Numbered from the stretch's first letter, positions 34,801-46,543 are shown. The stretch is DNA of 64,000 nucleotides from Osedax fenrisi (GCA_964019155.1 OZ025243.1:26834944-26898943); one strand, 5' to 3'. Notes: generated by a model from the letters alone, not told the origin. Translations and numbers: made by a program.

Positions 34801-35290
34801 CCTACGCGTTTATCAAGATCTACCCTTCCTTGCGGGTTTGGAGTAGGTCCGTCATACTTCTCCTTGGAGATCGTTTCGGTTATAGGGAAGGTTATATTAG
34901 GGACTTTAACCCTAGTGTTTTTTGTTGTACTTGTCATATCTTTCATTTGCTAATACTGCTATGGGCGCAACTCATATATCAGTGCGTTTGAATTCAGAGT
35001 TGCACTCTCTTAGCCTTTACCTAAAGAGGTCTTACTATAAGGCAGCAGAAATATTTGGAATCAGAGTTACCTTCTCCTAGATCCCTTACAATTTAGCCTG
35101 GATACTAAGTAAACAGTTTACCGTGGTATGCCACTTGGAGGCATTGAAGGAGTCTTGACTTGTAGAACCATAAAACCATCAGGAAAGGACTTACACGCTC
35201 GGCCTTCTTTTTCGCTTTGTATGGCTAGGTGGTGGATGTAGCTAGAGGGATACTAACTACAACGCTATAGTCTACAAACCATGTGCAAAT
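31845..35290 (-). mobile_element. RTE-like non-LTR retrotransposon, nearly full length, inactive
   Basis: Reading down the minus strand: a probable 5' UTR (about 35290-34750); endonuclease with MNVRTI, DILGIQEHRI, GIGIILNKRS, IIYSPTN, NVLIIIGDFNARIG and IGSDHRIVSSKVRL; a linker; reverse transcriptase with SNYRGISLTS, NQNGFRSGRTTTSQ, AILIFIDFKKAFDSIHR and GVLQGDTLGPYLFVIVIDYV; then the C-terminal region (MVEDFKYLGAWIDSSSK, GRRRTRRPPESN, MNRAVWRTVTVR). The catalytic box reads DMDFTVNIAL where DYADDIAL is expected, so both catalytic Asp residues of the YADD are gone. Frames are broken near 34250, 32730 and 32480. 3' tail is (CAAG)n-like at 31865-31880. Length (about 3.4 kb) fits the RTE clade; clade assignment is by motif style only. 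Confidence 0.85.
32715..34283 (-). pseudogene. LINE polyprotein fragment, 522-residue open frame
   Basis: Longest intact frame of the RTE-like element: end of the endonuclease (SSIGSDHR), linker and RT blocks up to GDTLGPYLFVIVIDYV. It ends just before the catalytic block, which lies in another frame with the Asp pair replaced. A fossil open frame, not a host gene. Confidence 0.85.
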
Positions 35291-36140
35291 GCACTATACA
35301 ACAAATCATAACTTAAATGTATATTATAGAAACAATATTTTATATTACAAGGAAACTATATATATATATATTTCTTTTTATACATATACAAGACAATTAT
35401 AAGATAATTACACAACATTTTCATTTTACATTATTAATTAATAATAAATTTGCTCTTCATTGGTAACATTTTATTTGTTTATTTTACATTTTATTTAATA
35501 CATGATAACATACATTATGAACTTATTTTTAAAACAAATATTCTATATATTTGAATAATAAAATATATATTTATAATAAAATATTACCATTATAAAATCT
35601 ATTGGAATATACATTTATATTAACGTTAACTCTATTTTATATTGTTTTTTTTTATGACGGACTGGCTAATGTTTTTATATTAATGTTAATGTTACATATT
35701 GTGGAAATTGATATACTTATAGGGAGAGGCAAATATTGCCAGTATTCTTATTCTTGGCAACAAATATGATCCCTTAAGGCATTGGACATGACGAACATCT
35801 ATTATTGAAGTTGATACACTATATATCCTCATTATTTTAAATTACTGTTGGCTACTATGAATATCATTTTAATAATTTAATATCTCTGATTTTTTATAAA
35901 TGTATTATTCTAATAGAAAACTAAATAATTAAATTTGTATTAATAATGTTATTGTTTTGTATATATTTTTCTTTTACTAATTTTAAATCTTAACATTTTA
36001 TTTTATTTTAATTTTACTTTTACTATACTTTTCTCCTCATAATAGTTCTTTAGGAAAGTGAAACGGGTAAACGACTAGATAAGTATCGCTCTTCTTCGTT
36101 TACCATTGTCATGCCTAAATTCTGATTATTATTATATTAT
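35291..36140. other. AT-rich intergenic sequence
   Basis: No exon, element or repeat recognised beyond short (TA)n near 35360. Confidence 0.5.
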
Positions 36141-36145
36141 TAGTA

Positions 36146-36240
36146 TATAAGAAGGGGCATTAGAGCCATCTGGTTCTAATTGACAACTTCATATAAGTTC
36201 CTGGATATGAAAAAAGGACCTCACTAAAATAACAATACCA
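36146..36240 (+). mobile_element. SINE family 1 fragment (3' end only)
   Basis: GAAGGGGCATTAGAGCCATC, then AACTTCATATAAGTTCCTGGAT and AAAGGACCTCACTAAAATAA match the body and tail of family 1. The tRNA-like head is absent. Confidence 0.8.
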
Positions 36241-36355
36241 ATAACAATATATATATATATAACAATGACATACACATATATGATTATAGTATTATAGTTT
36301 ATGCATACAGTAACTTTACATAACACTCTATATTTACTATACATTTTACTATATC

Positions 36356-36695
36356 GCTGTGAAACCTGGACCTTGTTGGAATAGTCTATAAAGAAGATGC
36401 ACACATTCGAATCTAAAGCCCATAGAAAACTCCTAAATATCACATACAAACAAATGTAAACTAATATCTACGTATACACTGAAATAAGAAGTACAATAGA
36501 ACATTATTAACCTCTCTTATTCAAGGTGGTACGTAGAAAAATTACTTTTTTTGGGCATATCTCTAGACATGAATGGCTAGCTAAGATAATATATAGCAAG
36601 TTACAGTTAAATACATTAAAAGAGGCCGTCCAAAAAGAAACTGGATGAATAATATATTGAACTGGTCTAATCTCCCGACGACATCTTCTTAATAC
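36356..36695 (+). mobile_element. LINE 3' fragment (C-terminal domain)
   Basis: Plus-strand reading with stops: ETWTLLE, FESKAHRKLLNITYK, EIRSTIEH, RRKITFFGHISRHEW, LKRGRPKRNWMNNILNW. This order (ETWTL, RRILxI, WFGHV, RGRPxxxWxD) is the C-terminal region of RTE/L1-like LINE polyproteins. 5' truncated, dead. Confidence 0.85.
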
Positions 36696-36701
36696 TAATT
36701 G

Positions 36702-36905
36702 ACCACGCTATGGCGGACATATTTGACCACGCTATGGCGGACATATTTGACCACACTATGGCGGAAATATTTGACCACGCTATGGCGGACATATTTGACC
36801 ACGCTATGGCGGACATATTTGACCACGCTATAGCGGACATATTTGACCACGCTATGGCGGACATACTTGACCACGTTATAACGGCGTTATATAGCGGACA
36901 TATTT
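36702..36905. repeat. 24-bp minisatellite, about eight units
   Basis: Unit GACCACGCTATGGCGGACATATTT. Open in both directions (MADIFDHA on plus, MSAIAWSN on minus) because 24 is a multiple of three; no splice or start context supports translation. It directly follows the LINE fragment. Confidence 0.95.
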
Positions 36906-37015
36906 GACTGGAAGTGAACCATTATTACGTAATAACTACGACGACGAAGACGGCGGATATCGTAATAGTCTCCTCAGTTTCCATGCCTTATAATCCGCAA
37001 TACCATCTTCATATC

Positions 37016-37356
37016 TAGTTAGTAGGCGTGTCTCCGTTAGTAGTCGTGTCTCCGTTAGTAGGCGTGTATCCGTTAATAGGCGTGTCTCCGTTAGTAGTAT
37101 GCGTTAGTAGGCGTGTCTCCGTTAGTAGGCGTGTATCCCTTAATAGGCGTGTCTCCGTTAGTAGTATGCGTTAGTAGTCGTGTCTCCGTTAGTAGGCGTG
37201 TCTCCGTTAGTAGTCGTGTCTCCGTTAGTAGGCGTGTCTCCGTTAGTAGGCGTGTCACCGTTAGTAGGCGTGTCTCCTTTAGTATGCGTGTCTACGTTAG
37301 TAGGCGTGTCTCCGTTAGTAGGCGTGTCTACGTTAGTAGGCGTGTCTCCTTTAGTA
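37016..37356. repeat. 18-bp minisatellite CTCCGTTAGTAGGCGTGT, about 18-19 units
   Basis: Regular 18-bp units with variants (ATCC, TAGTCG, CTAC, CACC) and two shortened units. The minus strand reads (GDTPTN)n, the plus strand (VGVSPL)n. Each unit contains GTTAGTAG, i.e. the donor hexamer favoured in this window. Probably intronic. Confidence 0.9.
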
Positions 37357-37423
37357 GGACCTATGTTCTCGGTGGACATATCGCTTTGGCTTCGCGTGAA
37401 CCACGCAGTCAAGGACATAACAC
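37357..37423 (+). CDS. Candidate exon after the minisatellite
   Basis: After CTCCTTTAGTAG, a GC-richer segment reads PMFSVDISLWLRVNHAVKDI T, then GTGTCC in phase 1, matching the phase-1 start at 37968. Another frame (phase 2 in, phase 1 out at GTTTGA 37445) is also open. The first reads more like a protein. Weak. Confidence 0.3.
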
Positions 37424-37445
37424 GTGTCCTCGACTAATACGAGGT

Positions 37446-37967
37446 TTGATTACATCCGGGTGTCGCTCTAAGTACTCGCTAGGGCTTCGTACGTATATTG
37501 TACACAGGTCACTCGTCGTACAGTGAACGATTAATATTTAAAGCTAGCGTTATTTACAATCTAAATATGTTAACATAATTAATTTAATCAAAACATTGAA
37601 ATATAAACATAATTAAATATTATTTAAAAAATTAAATTGTTAGTAAATAAATATAGTGGTTAAACTATTCACAATAGAAGTATTTAATTGTTTTAATTTA
37701 TTAATTATTATTTTATTTATTAAAACCTATAATGTAGTATACCTAGACTATAGCTCCCTGTCATCATTTAACGCTGTACTTATGCCGGTTATTTGATTGT
37801 TAAATTAAACTCATAAATATTATTATCGTAATATATTCATCAATTTAATATACAAAATATTCATCATATATATATATATATATATATATATTGATATTAA
37901 GTGTACTAGATATAGTATATTAGTATATATAAATATATTACACCTATGTACTATTGTTATTATAAAG
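37446..37967. other. AT-rich intron-like sequence
   Basis: Nothing recognised except a short (AT)n at about 37866-37891. Confidence 0.5.
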
Positions 37968-38029
37968 TCGCTGATAATACCCCGGCGTACATCCAGCACA
38001 TGTCCTCGATACACATTTCTTTGATGCGG
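37968..38029 (+). CDS. Exon of long membrane/disordered-protein gene, phase 1-0
   Basis: Acceptor TTGTTATTATAAAG, phase 1, then ADNTPAYIQHMSSIHISLMR and donor GTACCA, phase 0. The next exon begins in phase 0. 62 nt. Family not recognised. Confidence 0.45.
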
Positions 38030-38350
38030 GTACCACCAGTCACGTGTCATCTATGTCGAAACACGTGACTCTAATACCTAACGATGTTACGAAGATACAT
38101 CGATAACTGATACGATTACGATATATAATTACGTAATACCTCTCCGATAGCTTATCTAATGTATCCGACAGCTTATCTCACCGTGTTCTATTGTTATAAA
38201 TTATATTACACGAGATTAGTGTGTATCGTAATGATACGTTAGTTGTCAATCATACCGTATGATTCATAAGTGATACAATTTCTGGAGATGAAAGATGAAT
38301 AATGAATCATGCTGCGTGATGCATTATTCATTATACCGTATACGTATGAT

Positions 38351-38384
<34 letters not shown>

Positions 38385-38468
38385 ACCTATAATTACATAA
38401 CTAAACATAACGTTTGCACACACGCCCCTTTATTAATACGCCCCCCACCCCCCATCGCGCATGCGCAG

Positions 38469-38573
38469 AGAGCCGGACTACATGAAATAGACATACTAGG
38501 CAAGGACACTCTCTTCAAACAGGCGTGGTTCTCGGGAGGATGGACGGATCTACTCGACCTTCAGAAGGCGGCG
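38469..38573 (+). CDS. Exon of the same gene, phase 0-0
   Basis: Acceptor GCATGCGCAG, 35 codons: RAGLHEIDILGKDTLFKQAW, FSGGWTDLLDLQKAA, then donor GTTAGT. GC-rich relative to the AT-rich flanks. Joins in phase with 37968-38029 and 39963-40149. Confidence 0.6.
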
Positions 38574-39082
38574 GTTAGTGATCACGTGACGTGTGGGCGT
38601 GTCTTAACCAAACGTCCTATAACCTCGTTTTAGGAGGAGATAGAGGTCATGCTACACGCGCGATAGTGTTATTTCATACATTTATTCGTTATGCTAATAT
38701 TCTATAAGAACATATATGATAATATAGTATATATACAAGTACAATATATACATGTGGGTTTGCGTATGTATATTTAACATGTGACCTATAAGTTCATATT
38801 CGTACCATCTATTTAAAGAAAGTGGATAAACAATTGAATGTATATGGTACTTTGCGATAGAGGCGCTGCATTCGCAGCTTACTACTAAATACCTACTAAA
38901 CTTTAAATTAATATTACTTATTTATACATATATATTGATAATTACTACCAATTTTAATGTACTATCTATACTAAAAATAATATTATATATTTAAAATACA
39001 TCAAATCAACATTCCTCGTAATTTTGTGTATTTAAATTGAAGATATTATACTATTTTATTGATATTTATAATCTAAATCCAT

Positions 39083-39129
<47 letters not shown>

Positions 39130-39853
39130 TAGAAGTCACTTTAACATATTTAGACCAAAAGCCTACTGTTTTAATATTTGAAATATATAATATGACCAAT
39201 AAAAATCACGGATGCCATTTTGTTAATTCATCGATAAAAATGCCATTCGCGTATCTATCTTTTACATGCATTGCTTATCCACTTTCTTTACATCGATGAT
39301 TCGATGATTATGCGTATATACCACACTGTACCTATGAAGGTGTGCCAGGTACTCGTGTACCGATCACTTACGTAAAATACATCATTCAAACCATAGTTAA
39401 ATATGTAACTTAACAAATAATTGTTAATGAGATAATTCGAAATTTTAAAATATCTCGCATCTCCTCCATATTAAATTCCGATCTCTTCAATATTTAAATT
39501 TAATGAGTTGGCGCACTCCAATGATTAATTTTTTTAATTTATTTGTTGATTATCGACCTAATTATGTTATCCATTCTTGTAAAAATGCTCACGATCAATA
39601 TTGATAACAAAATACCACTCTGAACCGGTTTACCGGTAGTATTCGTAACGGTCTCAGTGACGTATTTGCGACGGTCTCTTAACCTGGCAGGTTCTACCCG
39701 CTGTAAGCCTCACGTGCGTCGCACTCATAAGTTACACATATATATATATATATGTGTATTGTAGTTTCCGGGGCCCCTCGCAGTTATTTATAACATATAT
39801 AAGTCTATCTAACATAAGTCACTAGTAACATGGATCGCTAATTGTATTGTATT

Positions 39854-39911
<58 letters not shown>

Positions 39912-39962
39912 TATACACTATAGTGTATACACTAACGACCATTAATAACGCCACCCTCACAG
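38574..39962. other. Intron with AT tracts and a SINE family 2 scrap
   Basis: (AT)n at about 39087-39127 and 39859-39907. TTTCCGGGGCCCCTCGCAGTTATTTATAAC at 39763-39793 matches the body of SINE family 2 at 13845-13870. Otherwise featureless. Confidence 0.6.
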
Positions 39963-40149
39963 TACGAAGTAAGCGGTTACGTGATAAACCGTCTTCAAGG
40001 TCACAAGACTGACCTCAACCAGTACTACGCGGACGTAGTGCAGAGCTTCACCGTCCTGTTGGGGGTCGTAGTCGCCATAACGGTCAGCGGAGTCGGCTAC
40101 ACTTTCGCCACCAGGTTTCTCTACGAACACGAGGACTGCAGTATATACG
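39963..40149 (+). CDS. Exon with predicted transmembrane helix, phase 0-1
   Basis: Acceptor CGCCACCCTCACAG, 62 codons: YEVSGYVINRLQGHKTDLNQ, YYADVVQ, then the hydrophobic SFTVLLGVVVAITVSGVGYT and FATRFLYEHEDCSIY; donor GTATGT, phase 1. One transmembrane segment of about 20 residues preceded by an amphipathic stretch. The following phase-1-in exon was not found in 40.2-43.8 kb, where a LINE sits. Family not recognised. Confidence 0.7.
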
Positions 40150-40204
40150 GTATGTGGGTCATTGTATGTAGGTCACTGTATGTAGGTCACTGTATATAGG
40201 TCAA

Positions 40205-41570
40205 TGCGTGTAAAGCACTGTATATATATACTTACTTACTAACTGGGTCGAACGGGTTGCTCGAGCATTCGTTACAATTATTGTCCAAGCAGCCCTGTCT
40301 TTCATTGCATTTGTCATATCGCCAATATCCAGGCAACATCATATTTCAGCTGATCTAAAAAGGTGTTGTGAGACCACCCTACCTTCATTTTACCATGATT
40401 TGGATTCCATTGTATGAATTTGCTCAAAATGTCATTGTCACTTCTATAGCAGTGAACTGTATATCGAATTCTTCTTATAAGATGTGCGTATATATATACG
40501 ATATAAGATGTGATGTTGGAGGGTTATTAGTAATATTATAACTTATTACCATATAAATCAGTATATGTTGGTTGATCACGCCAAGACTTGTTTAAAATGA
40601 CACTTGATGACATCTTTTGCGGTTGATGAAATGTCACTGACTAAGTATCTGAAGTTATCCACCTGTTTAAGAGTGTTACCGTTAAGAGATTTTACAATAC
40701 ATTTATGGTTAATAAGCATGAATTCAGTCTTTTTATTGTTAATACATAGTCCTATTTCTTTAGTCGCTATATCCAATATTTTAACTAGAAGTTATGCATC
40801 TGCATATGTATCAGCAAAGAGAGCAAGATCATCTGCATACTCTGCATCATTAATTGTTACGACAGGGTATCGTCTACTTCTGGAAATATGTAGAGTAAAG
40901 ACTTTTTAAGAATTAAAATCAATTGATGTTTGTTGAACGTAATCTAGACAAATAATAAATAATAGTAGGGCTAGCGTATCACCCTGTAATACTCCTGCCC
41001 TGATATCAAAAAAGTATGCATCTCCATCGGGGGAACGAACCATAAATATAGTATTATTATATACAATCATGATTGAATTTATTGTCTCTATGGGAATACC
41101 GTATGCTCTTAGTATTTTTGATATATTACCTATATCAATGGAATCGAATGCCTTGGATAAATCTACGAAAATAATGCAAACCTCTAAATTTGTATCTTTT
41201 ACTCGTTCAATAATTCTACGAACGGTTAAGACATGTCCCAAGGTCGATCTACTCTGACGGAATTCATTTTGATTTGTGCCAATACTGTTTCGATTTCAGG
41301 TTGTATTCTGTATCGTAGAAGTGTGTTATATATTGTATCTGCTATACAGGTTAGAGTGATGCCCCTGTAATATTCTACTTTAGATAGATCTCCTTTTTTT
41401 GTAAACGGAAGTATACAACATTTTCTCCATAATTTAATAACACTTAGATTATATACTTCGTTGCAGAATACAAGTAAATGTGAGTTGAATAGGCCGGTTT
41501 TCGGGACTTCGGGTTGTATTTTATCTATTCCAGCAGCTTTCTTTAACTTTATGTTCTTTTACACTACTAT
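40205..41570 (-). mobile_element. RTE-like LINE, 5' truncated
   Basis: Minus strand: TVRRIIERVKD, VCIIFVDLSKAFDSIDIG, SPDGDAYFFDIRAGVLQGDT, then after a stop the catalytic block INDAEYADDLALFAD (near 40830) with YADD intact. It continues with INNKKTEFMLINHK, LKQVDNFRYLVSDI and, near 40240, NARATRSTQL. The 3' end is a (TAAG)n tail at about 40230. Stops and frameshifts make it inactive. Related in layout to the element at 31.8-35.3 kb but a separate copy. Confidence 0.85.
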
Positions 41571-42299
41571 AAATTAGTTCATTGTGAATGGCCCTATTTT
41601 TATTTGAAGATCGTCTTCTCAAATATATTTTATATGTTGAACATTATGTGATGGATAGGAATCTAGTAGCGGGTGCATTATTTGATGTATTATAAGTAAC
41701 TATAGTTAATACAGCACATATTTAGTAACAAATATAAAGTTTAAATATTTAACAACGAAAAGTTTCGTTATTTAAATAAAATACATTATTAGTAATAATG
41801 TATTACATAAATATACATGTTATAACATAGTTATAATATATTGCGTATATATACATATATTATTACGTATATATATTTATATTTATTTATACATGTATTT
41901 TGTTTGTATATTGCGTATATATACATATATTATTACGTATATATATTTATATTTATTTATACATGTATTTTGTTTGTTTACTTAATAAACTATATTCAAG
42001 TTTCTTATTATTGGTAATTAAATAATATCTATGTTTATTATTATAAATTTATTAACTCTTTGATACTTGTTATTAAAATACCATAGCAACCGAATAATAA
42101 ATAACATCAACGATTATAAATATATGCATGTATTAATAATACAAATAATAATAAACATACAAATATGAAATAACAATACTCTAGTTGATGAACGTGGTAA
42201 TATTATCAAGACGATTAAAACCAGAACTAAATGTATATATAAAAACGTTAGACCTTATAAATTAAACATTTAATTAATTATAAATATATACACACACAT

Positions 42300-42339
<40 letters not shown>

Positions 42340-42835
42340 GTCTTGGTATTAATATATTTTTGAAATATCGTATGTAGGCCATGGTACTTAGTTTGATGAT
42401 GTGAACAACTCTAGTATTGTTGTTAACCGATGCATGAGCTTTAAAGTGTTGATGTTATACTCTAATGTTTGTAGTTTCCAGCGATCGTAACATTGAGGTG
42501 TTATGATATATATATACATCGTAATATACATTGAAATAGCAAGTGTATCTATGACGGACGAATGTGGTCAATGTCGCCATGTTTTTCCTTCATACTTGGT
42601 TGCTTCATATTATCAAATGCTGACCTTGTTAGAATAATTTTCTAATTTTTTTATGATAATTTAATCTATTCTCGTTATTTTGTTTTCAACGAATTATAAG
42701 CTTTTTCTTCAATATCTATCCGGGTTTATACCAAATTCTGAATTATAATCAATTATATATATATATAATATTACTTATGATATCTTAATATTACGTCATT
42801 ATGTTAATGAAAATAAATAATTAATAATAATAATA
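41571..42835. other. AT-rich intron with a 70-bp tandem duplication
   Basis: TTGCGTATATATACATATAT starts identical 70-bp units at 41841 and 41911. (AC)n/(AT)n near 42288-42334. No exon recognised, although a phase 1-0 exon is expected somewhere here. Confidence 0.6.
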
Positions 42836-43276
42836 ACCCCTCCTAATAACGACCCCCTCTCGTATCTCAGTAACTATAAGATATATAAAAAAGTTTATAT
42901 ACATAACATTAGTAATTTAATAGTAAATAGGAATAAGTATTTTGATTATAAAAATATTCAATCATGCAATTTGTATTTGATAAAATGTAATAGTCTTGTT
43001 TTGTTTTTAAATATTTGAATATTAACTTTTTTTAAGTCATTGTAAATACATTATTAATTAAAATAAAACGTAAATATATGCATAATATTGTAAATCAATT
43101 CAATTTTTATAAGAATTATAACAATAATTTGAATAACTATTAACCAATATATCTTAATTATAACAAGTTGTTATTAACAACCCATATGATGTTCCTATTA
43201 CCGACTCCTAAATTAACAAAATACCGACCTCATGATTTTATAATATACAATCAGAATATATTAGTTTGTGTATCAT

Positions 43277-43331
<55 letters not shown>

Positions 43332-43745
43332 ATTCATAATTCCAGTTGATTATATACATACTGATTAATAAATAATTATTAAATTTAATATTAACATTAC
43401 AACATAAATTCATAAATAAATTGCGTGCATGTTATAATTAATTATATTTATGTATATCTACTATTTTTATTGGATATTATAATACAACAATTATGTATAC
43501 GACGATTATGTTAAGTCGGTATTAGGAGGAGCTCCTACAGGGGGTCGGTATTAGGCATAAGTATCCAATTACCGACCTCCATGTTAATTCTTGTAAATAT
43601 AATTATATAAAATATTTAAAATAGCCACAGTATTCATTGTCATAATATTACCCTAATTACAAAATTTCAAATAAATATATTTAATATTGAATAATTTATT
43701 ACAAATTTATCATTTAGGGTTCGGTAATAGGAGACTTTCCCCTAT
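42836..43745 (+). mobile_element. TIR element family A, copy 3 (5' truncated)
   Basis: Starts inside the left repeat at CCCCTCCTAATAACGACCCC and continues TCTCGTATCTCAGTAACTAT. Ends GGTTCGGTAATAGGAGACTTTCCCCTA. An (AT)n at 43281-43329 lies where copy 2 has only a short ATAT, so the microsatellite grew inside the element. Confidence 0.8.
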
Positions 43746-43790
43746 AGGGGAATATATTCTATATAAAAAGTAAATAATATTATTATTATA

Positions 43791-43827
<37 letters not shown>

Positions 43828-43875
43828 GTACAATATACACGACTACTATATCTAACAACCACCCTGATATTCTAG

Positions 43876-43974
43876 AGAATACTTTGGAATATCGTCAGAT
43901 TATATTCTAGAATATTTGGTGAGTCGATCCTTGGGGATACCGAGGTAGTAGAAATGTCGCCCACTAATGAAAAG
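43876..43974 (+). CDS. Exon of the long gene, phase 0-0
   Basis: Acceptor CCTGATATTCTAG, 33 codons (RILWNIVRLYSRIFGESILG, DTEVVEMSPTNEK), donor GTTTGA. Joins in phase to 44655. The first part is basic/hydrophobic, as expected next to a membrane, and the end is polar. Confidence 0.5.
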
Positions 43975-44088
43975 GTTTGATATACGTGTGTGTGTTGGTG
44001 TATGTGATAATGTGTGCAAATGTCCGCAGGTATGTATACTACTATGTGAGTAGTATTTAATACAGGTAGTCATTAATAACTATAGTTA

Positions 44089-44096
<8 letters not shown>

Positions 44097-44133
<37 letters not shown>
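44097..44133. repeat. (AT)n microsatellite
   Basis: Inside the intron 43975-44654, which holds nothing else recognisable. Confidence 0.9.
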
Positions 44134-44134
<1 letters not shown>

Positions 44135-44516
44135 AGACTATATTAAATATCATTATTATAAATAAGTCCTACATGTATACATCATACATATATATCATTA
44201 CTATAGTAATGATATATAATATATATAATTATATGGGTTGGTTGATTGATTGGTTTTATTTATAAAAAAAATTTCGTAATATATATATATACAATTATTA
44301 TTTGTGTAAGTGTTATTAGCGATAATGAGCTCTTAGAAAAACGTGAGAATTACGGGCAGAATATTTGCGCATGCGTAATTGCTATAGTTAATGATTGAGA
44401 TGTCTACTCGAGTATGCGCATGCGTTATCACCAACACAATCGATACATTTATTTAATAACGTATTAAATAAGTAAGACTTCATTTATTTGAAAAATATAA
44501 TGTCATTTATAACTTA

Positions 44517-44548
<32 letters not shown>

Positions 44549-44654
44549 TAGTTTAATATAACAACAACTGATTTGACTACATAATCTATTATCTATGCTA
44601 TACTATTACATATTCTACTAGACATATTAACGCGTTTCATTATCTCCCCGACAG

Positions 44655-45207
44655 TCTCTAATTAAGAAAATTAATAAAATAGAATCCGAATATCCTATTA
44701 CCGAAGATTCGTCTAAATATTCGCCGAATTCTTCGACCGGAAGTGAGTCGTTACGTCACCGCACGAGTTCGTCTGGAAGGTCAGCTACCGGAAGTAGGCT
44801 GACTGATCGTAAACAACAACAACAAAACGTCACTCGGAGGTCGTCGCGTGCTAACTTCGTCAAAGACTATAGAAGTGAATTCAACTCGGCGAGCGAACAG
44901 GATGTTGATCGGGAACACGCGCAGGAAGTTATCGAGCGAGACGTGAAGATATTCTGCACTAGCGAAGCGGAATCGGACGCGGCGCATGACGGGCGAAGCG
45001 TAGCGGACTACGGCGGAACTAGGCGCTGCGCACCGGAAACGGGGCGAGGTGAACCGCGACCTGAGAATTTCGTAAATCGAGAGTACGACGTTATGAAACG
45101 ACTCAAACAATTGGCTAAAGAAATCAACAGTAAGGACAAGTTGTCCGGTTACCCAGCTCCTTATCACGTGCAATCTACGATACGCACTCCTCTACGACCT
45201 CAAATAG
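44655..45207 (+). CDS. Exon of the long gene: polar, disordered region
   Basis: Acceptor TATCTCCCCGACAG, phase 0. 184 codons: SLIKKINKIESEYPITEDSS, a Ser/Gly/Arg-rich stretch, KQQQQNVTRRSSRANFVKDY, acidic DVDREHAQEVIERDVKIF, then EYDVMKRLKQLAKEINSKDK (probable helix). Donor GTTTGA in phase 1. Supplying CC from the next exon makes an Ala codon. No known domain; likely cytoplasmic. The minus strand is also open but lacks splice context. Confidence 0.75.
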
Positions 45208-45218
45208 GTTTGATCTAT

Positions 45219-45261
<43 letters not shown>

Positions 45262-45263
<2 letters not shown>

Positions 45264-45565
45264 TACCTGTGTGGCTCAGTGGCTAAGACGTCAGACACAC
45301 AAGCAATAGGACGCGAGTACAAGCCTCGTCCGGACCATTAATTAATTTAATAAAATAGGTCTTAAAATATTATTTAGAAGTGATCTTATATAATTGTGTA
45401 TAAATAAATAATCGGCTTTCGTTAAAACCATGGATACCTTAACACGAGAGCGGCTTCGAAGGGACATTAGAGTCATATATGGTTATAAGTGAAAACTTCA
45501 TCTAAGTTCCTGGATGGGATGAAAGGACTCCACCAAATAAAAATTTTAAAAAATAAAATAAAAAT
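45262..45565 (+). mobile_element. tRNA-derived SINE, family 1, copy E
   Basis: CTACCTGTGTGGCTCAGTGG head with one box A-side change; box B is damaged (GAGTACAAGCC). Body and tail as in copy A. It sits between two (AT)n tracts in a 474-bp intron. Confidence 0.9.
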
Positions 45566-45681
45566 ATATATATATATATATATATACTTTATAATATAGT
45601 TGTTGTAAATAATACATAATATATTATTTAGCCATTTATATCATATATGAAACTATATCTAAATAACGACATTGAACACAG

Positions 45682-46157
45682 CCGCAGATACCGGTACCGT
45701 AAAGAAGATGGATACTTTGGAAAGTCCACGTCCATCTTTCGAGCGGTTCTGCAATGGTCTGAACCGAGATCTACAGAACCCTAGCCCTCCTATCGAACCG
45801 ACGAGCCCGCCCCCTATCGGTGACCTTTCGACCCCCGAAACCGAGTCACATGACCGCGTAGAAGTATTCGACGGCACAGTCAGGGACTACCACGCGATAC
45901 AACCGTTATCGCTGAGTCAATCTATCCAATTGGCTCGCGGCGGGCTTCCGGAAACGCCCACTTCCGGTTACAGATTCACGACTCCGGTAGAGTCGGAACC
46001 GACACGCCCACACGCTCAGATGTCGACGCCCGCATTCCCGAAACCCGGCACTTCGCCAACTCGTCTGCACCGCTTCAATAGAAACGCCCATAAGCAGGAG
46101 ACGAGACGATTCCCTATCGTTAAATACGCACAATCCGACAATATATTCCGAAACTCT
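45682..46157 (+). CDS. Exon of the long gene: Pro/Ser/Thr-rich
   Basis: Acceptor CATTGAACACAG, phase 1; donor GTTAGT (46158) in phase 0. 159 codons: ADTGTVKKMDTLESPRPSFE, FCNGLNRDLQNPSPPIEPTS, DGTVRDYHAIQPLSLSQSIQ, HAQMSTPAFPKPGTSPTRLH. A later GTTATT donor (46177) would leave phase 1 and fail to join the next exon. Proline-rich, SH3/WW-type ligands are possible but not identified. Confidence 0.75.
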
Positions 46158-46254
46158 GTTAGTACCCAACGTATAGGTTATTATATATTGTGTTACCGTA
46201 ATCAAATACATCCCATCAATAAATAGGTTTCTATCTATCTATCTGTCAAAGTAT

Positions 46255-46267
46255 ATGCATATATATA

Positions 46268-46300
<33 letters not shown>
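46255..46300. repeat. (AT)n microsatellite
   Basis: TATATGCA/ATATAT run in the intron 46158-46543. Confidence 0.85.
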
Positions 46301-46303
<3 letters not shown>

Positions 46304-46543
46304 TGCTCATAGTATTAGATATTATAATATATAATAAACATACTATAATTTATAACCACGGTATATGCAAGATATGCATATACAAATATTTATATTCGTA
46401 CTATAGTACGTATATATACATATTTAAATCATATCAATAATGTCAATAATATAATATAAAAAAATGTATATTAAAAATAAGTAATCATAAATTTTGAACG
46501 AAATTTCATATTAAATATTGATTATTCTCATCAATTTCTACAG

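Noticed and set aside
37158..37418. Minus-strand GDTPTN repeat protein
   Set aside because: The 18-bp unit is open in several frames on both strands; no downstream minus-strand exon or start context supports it.
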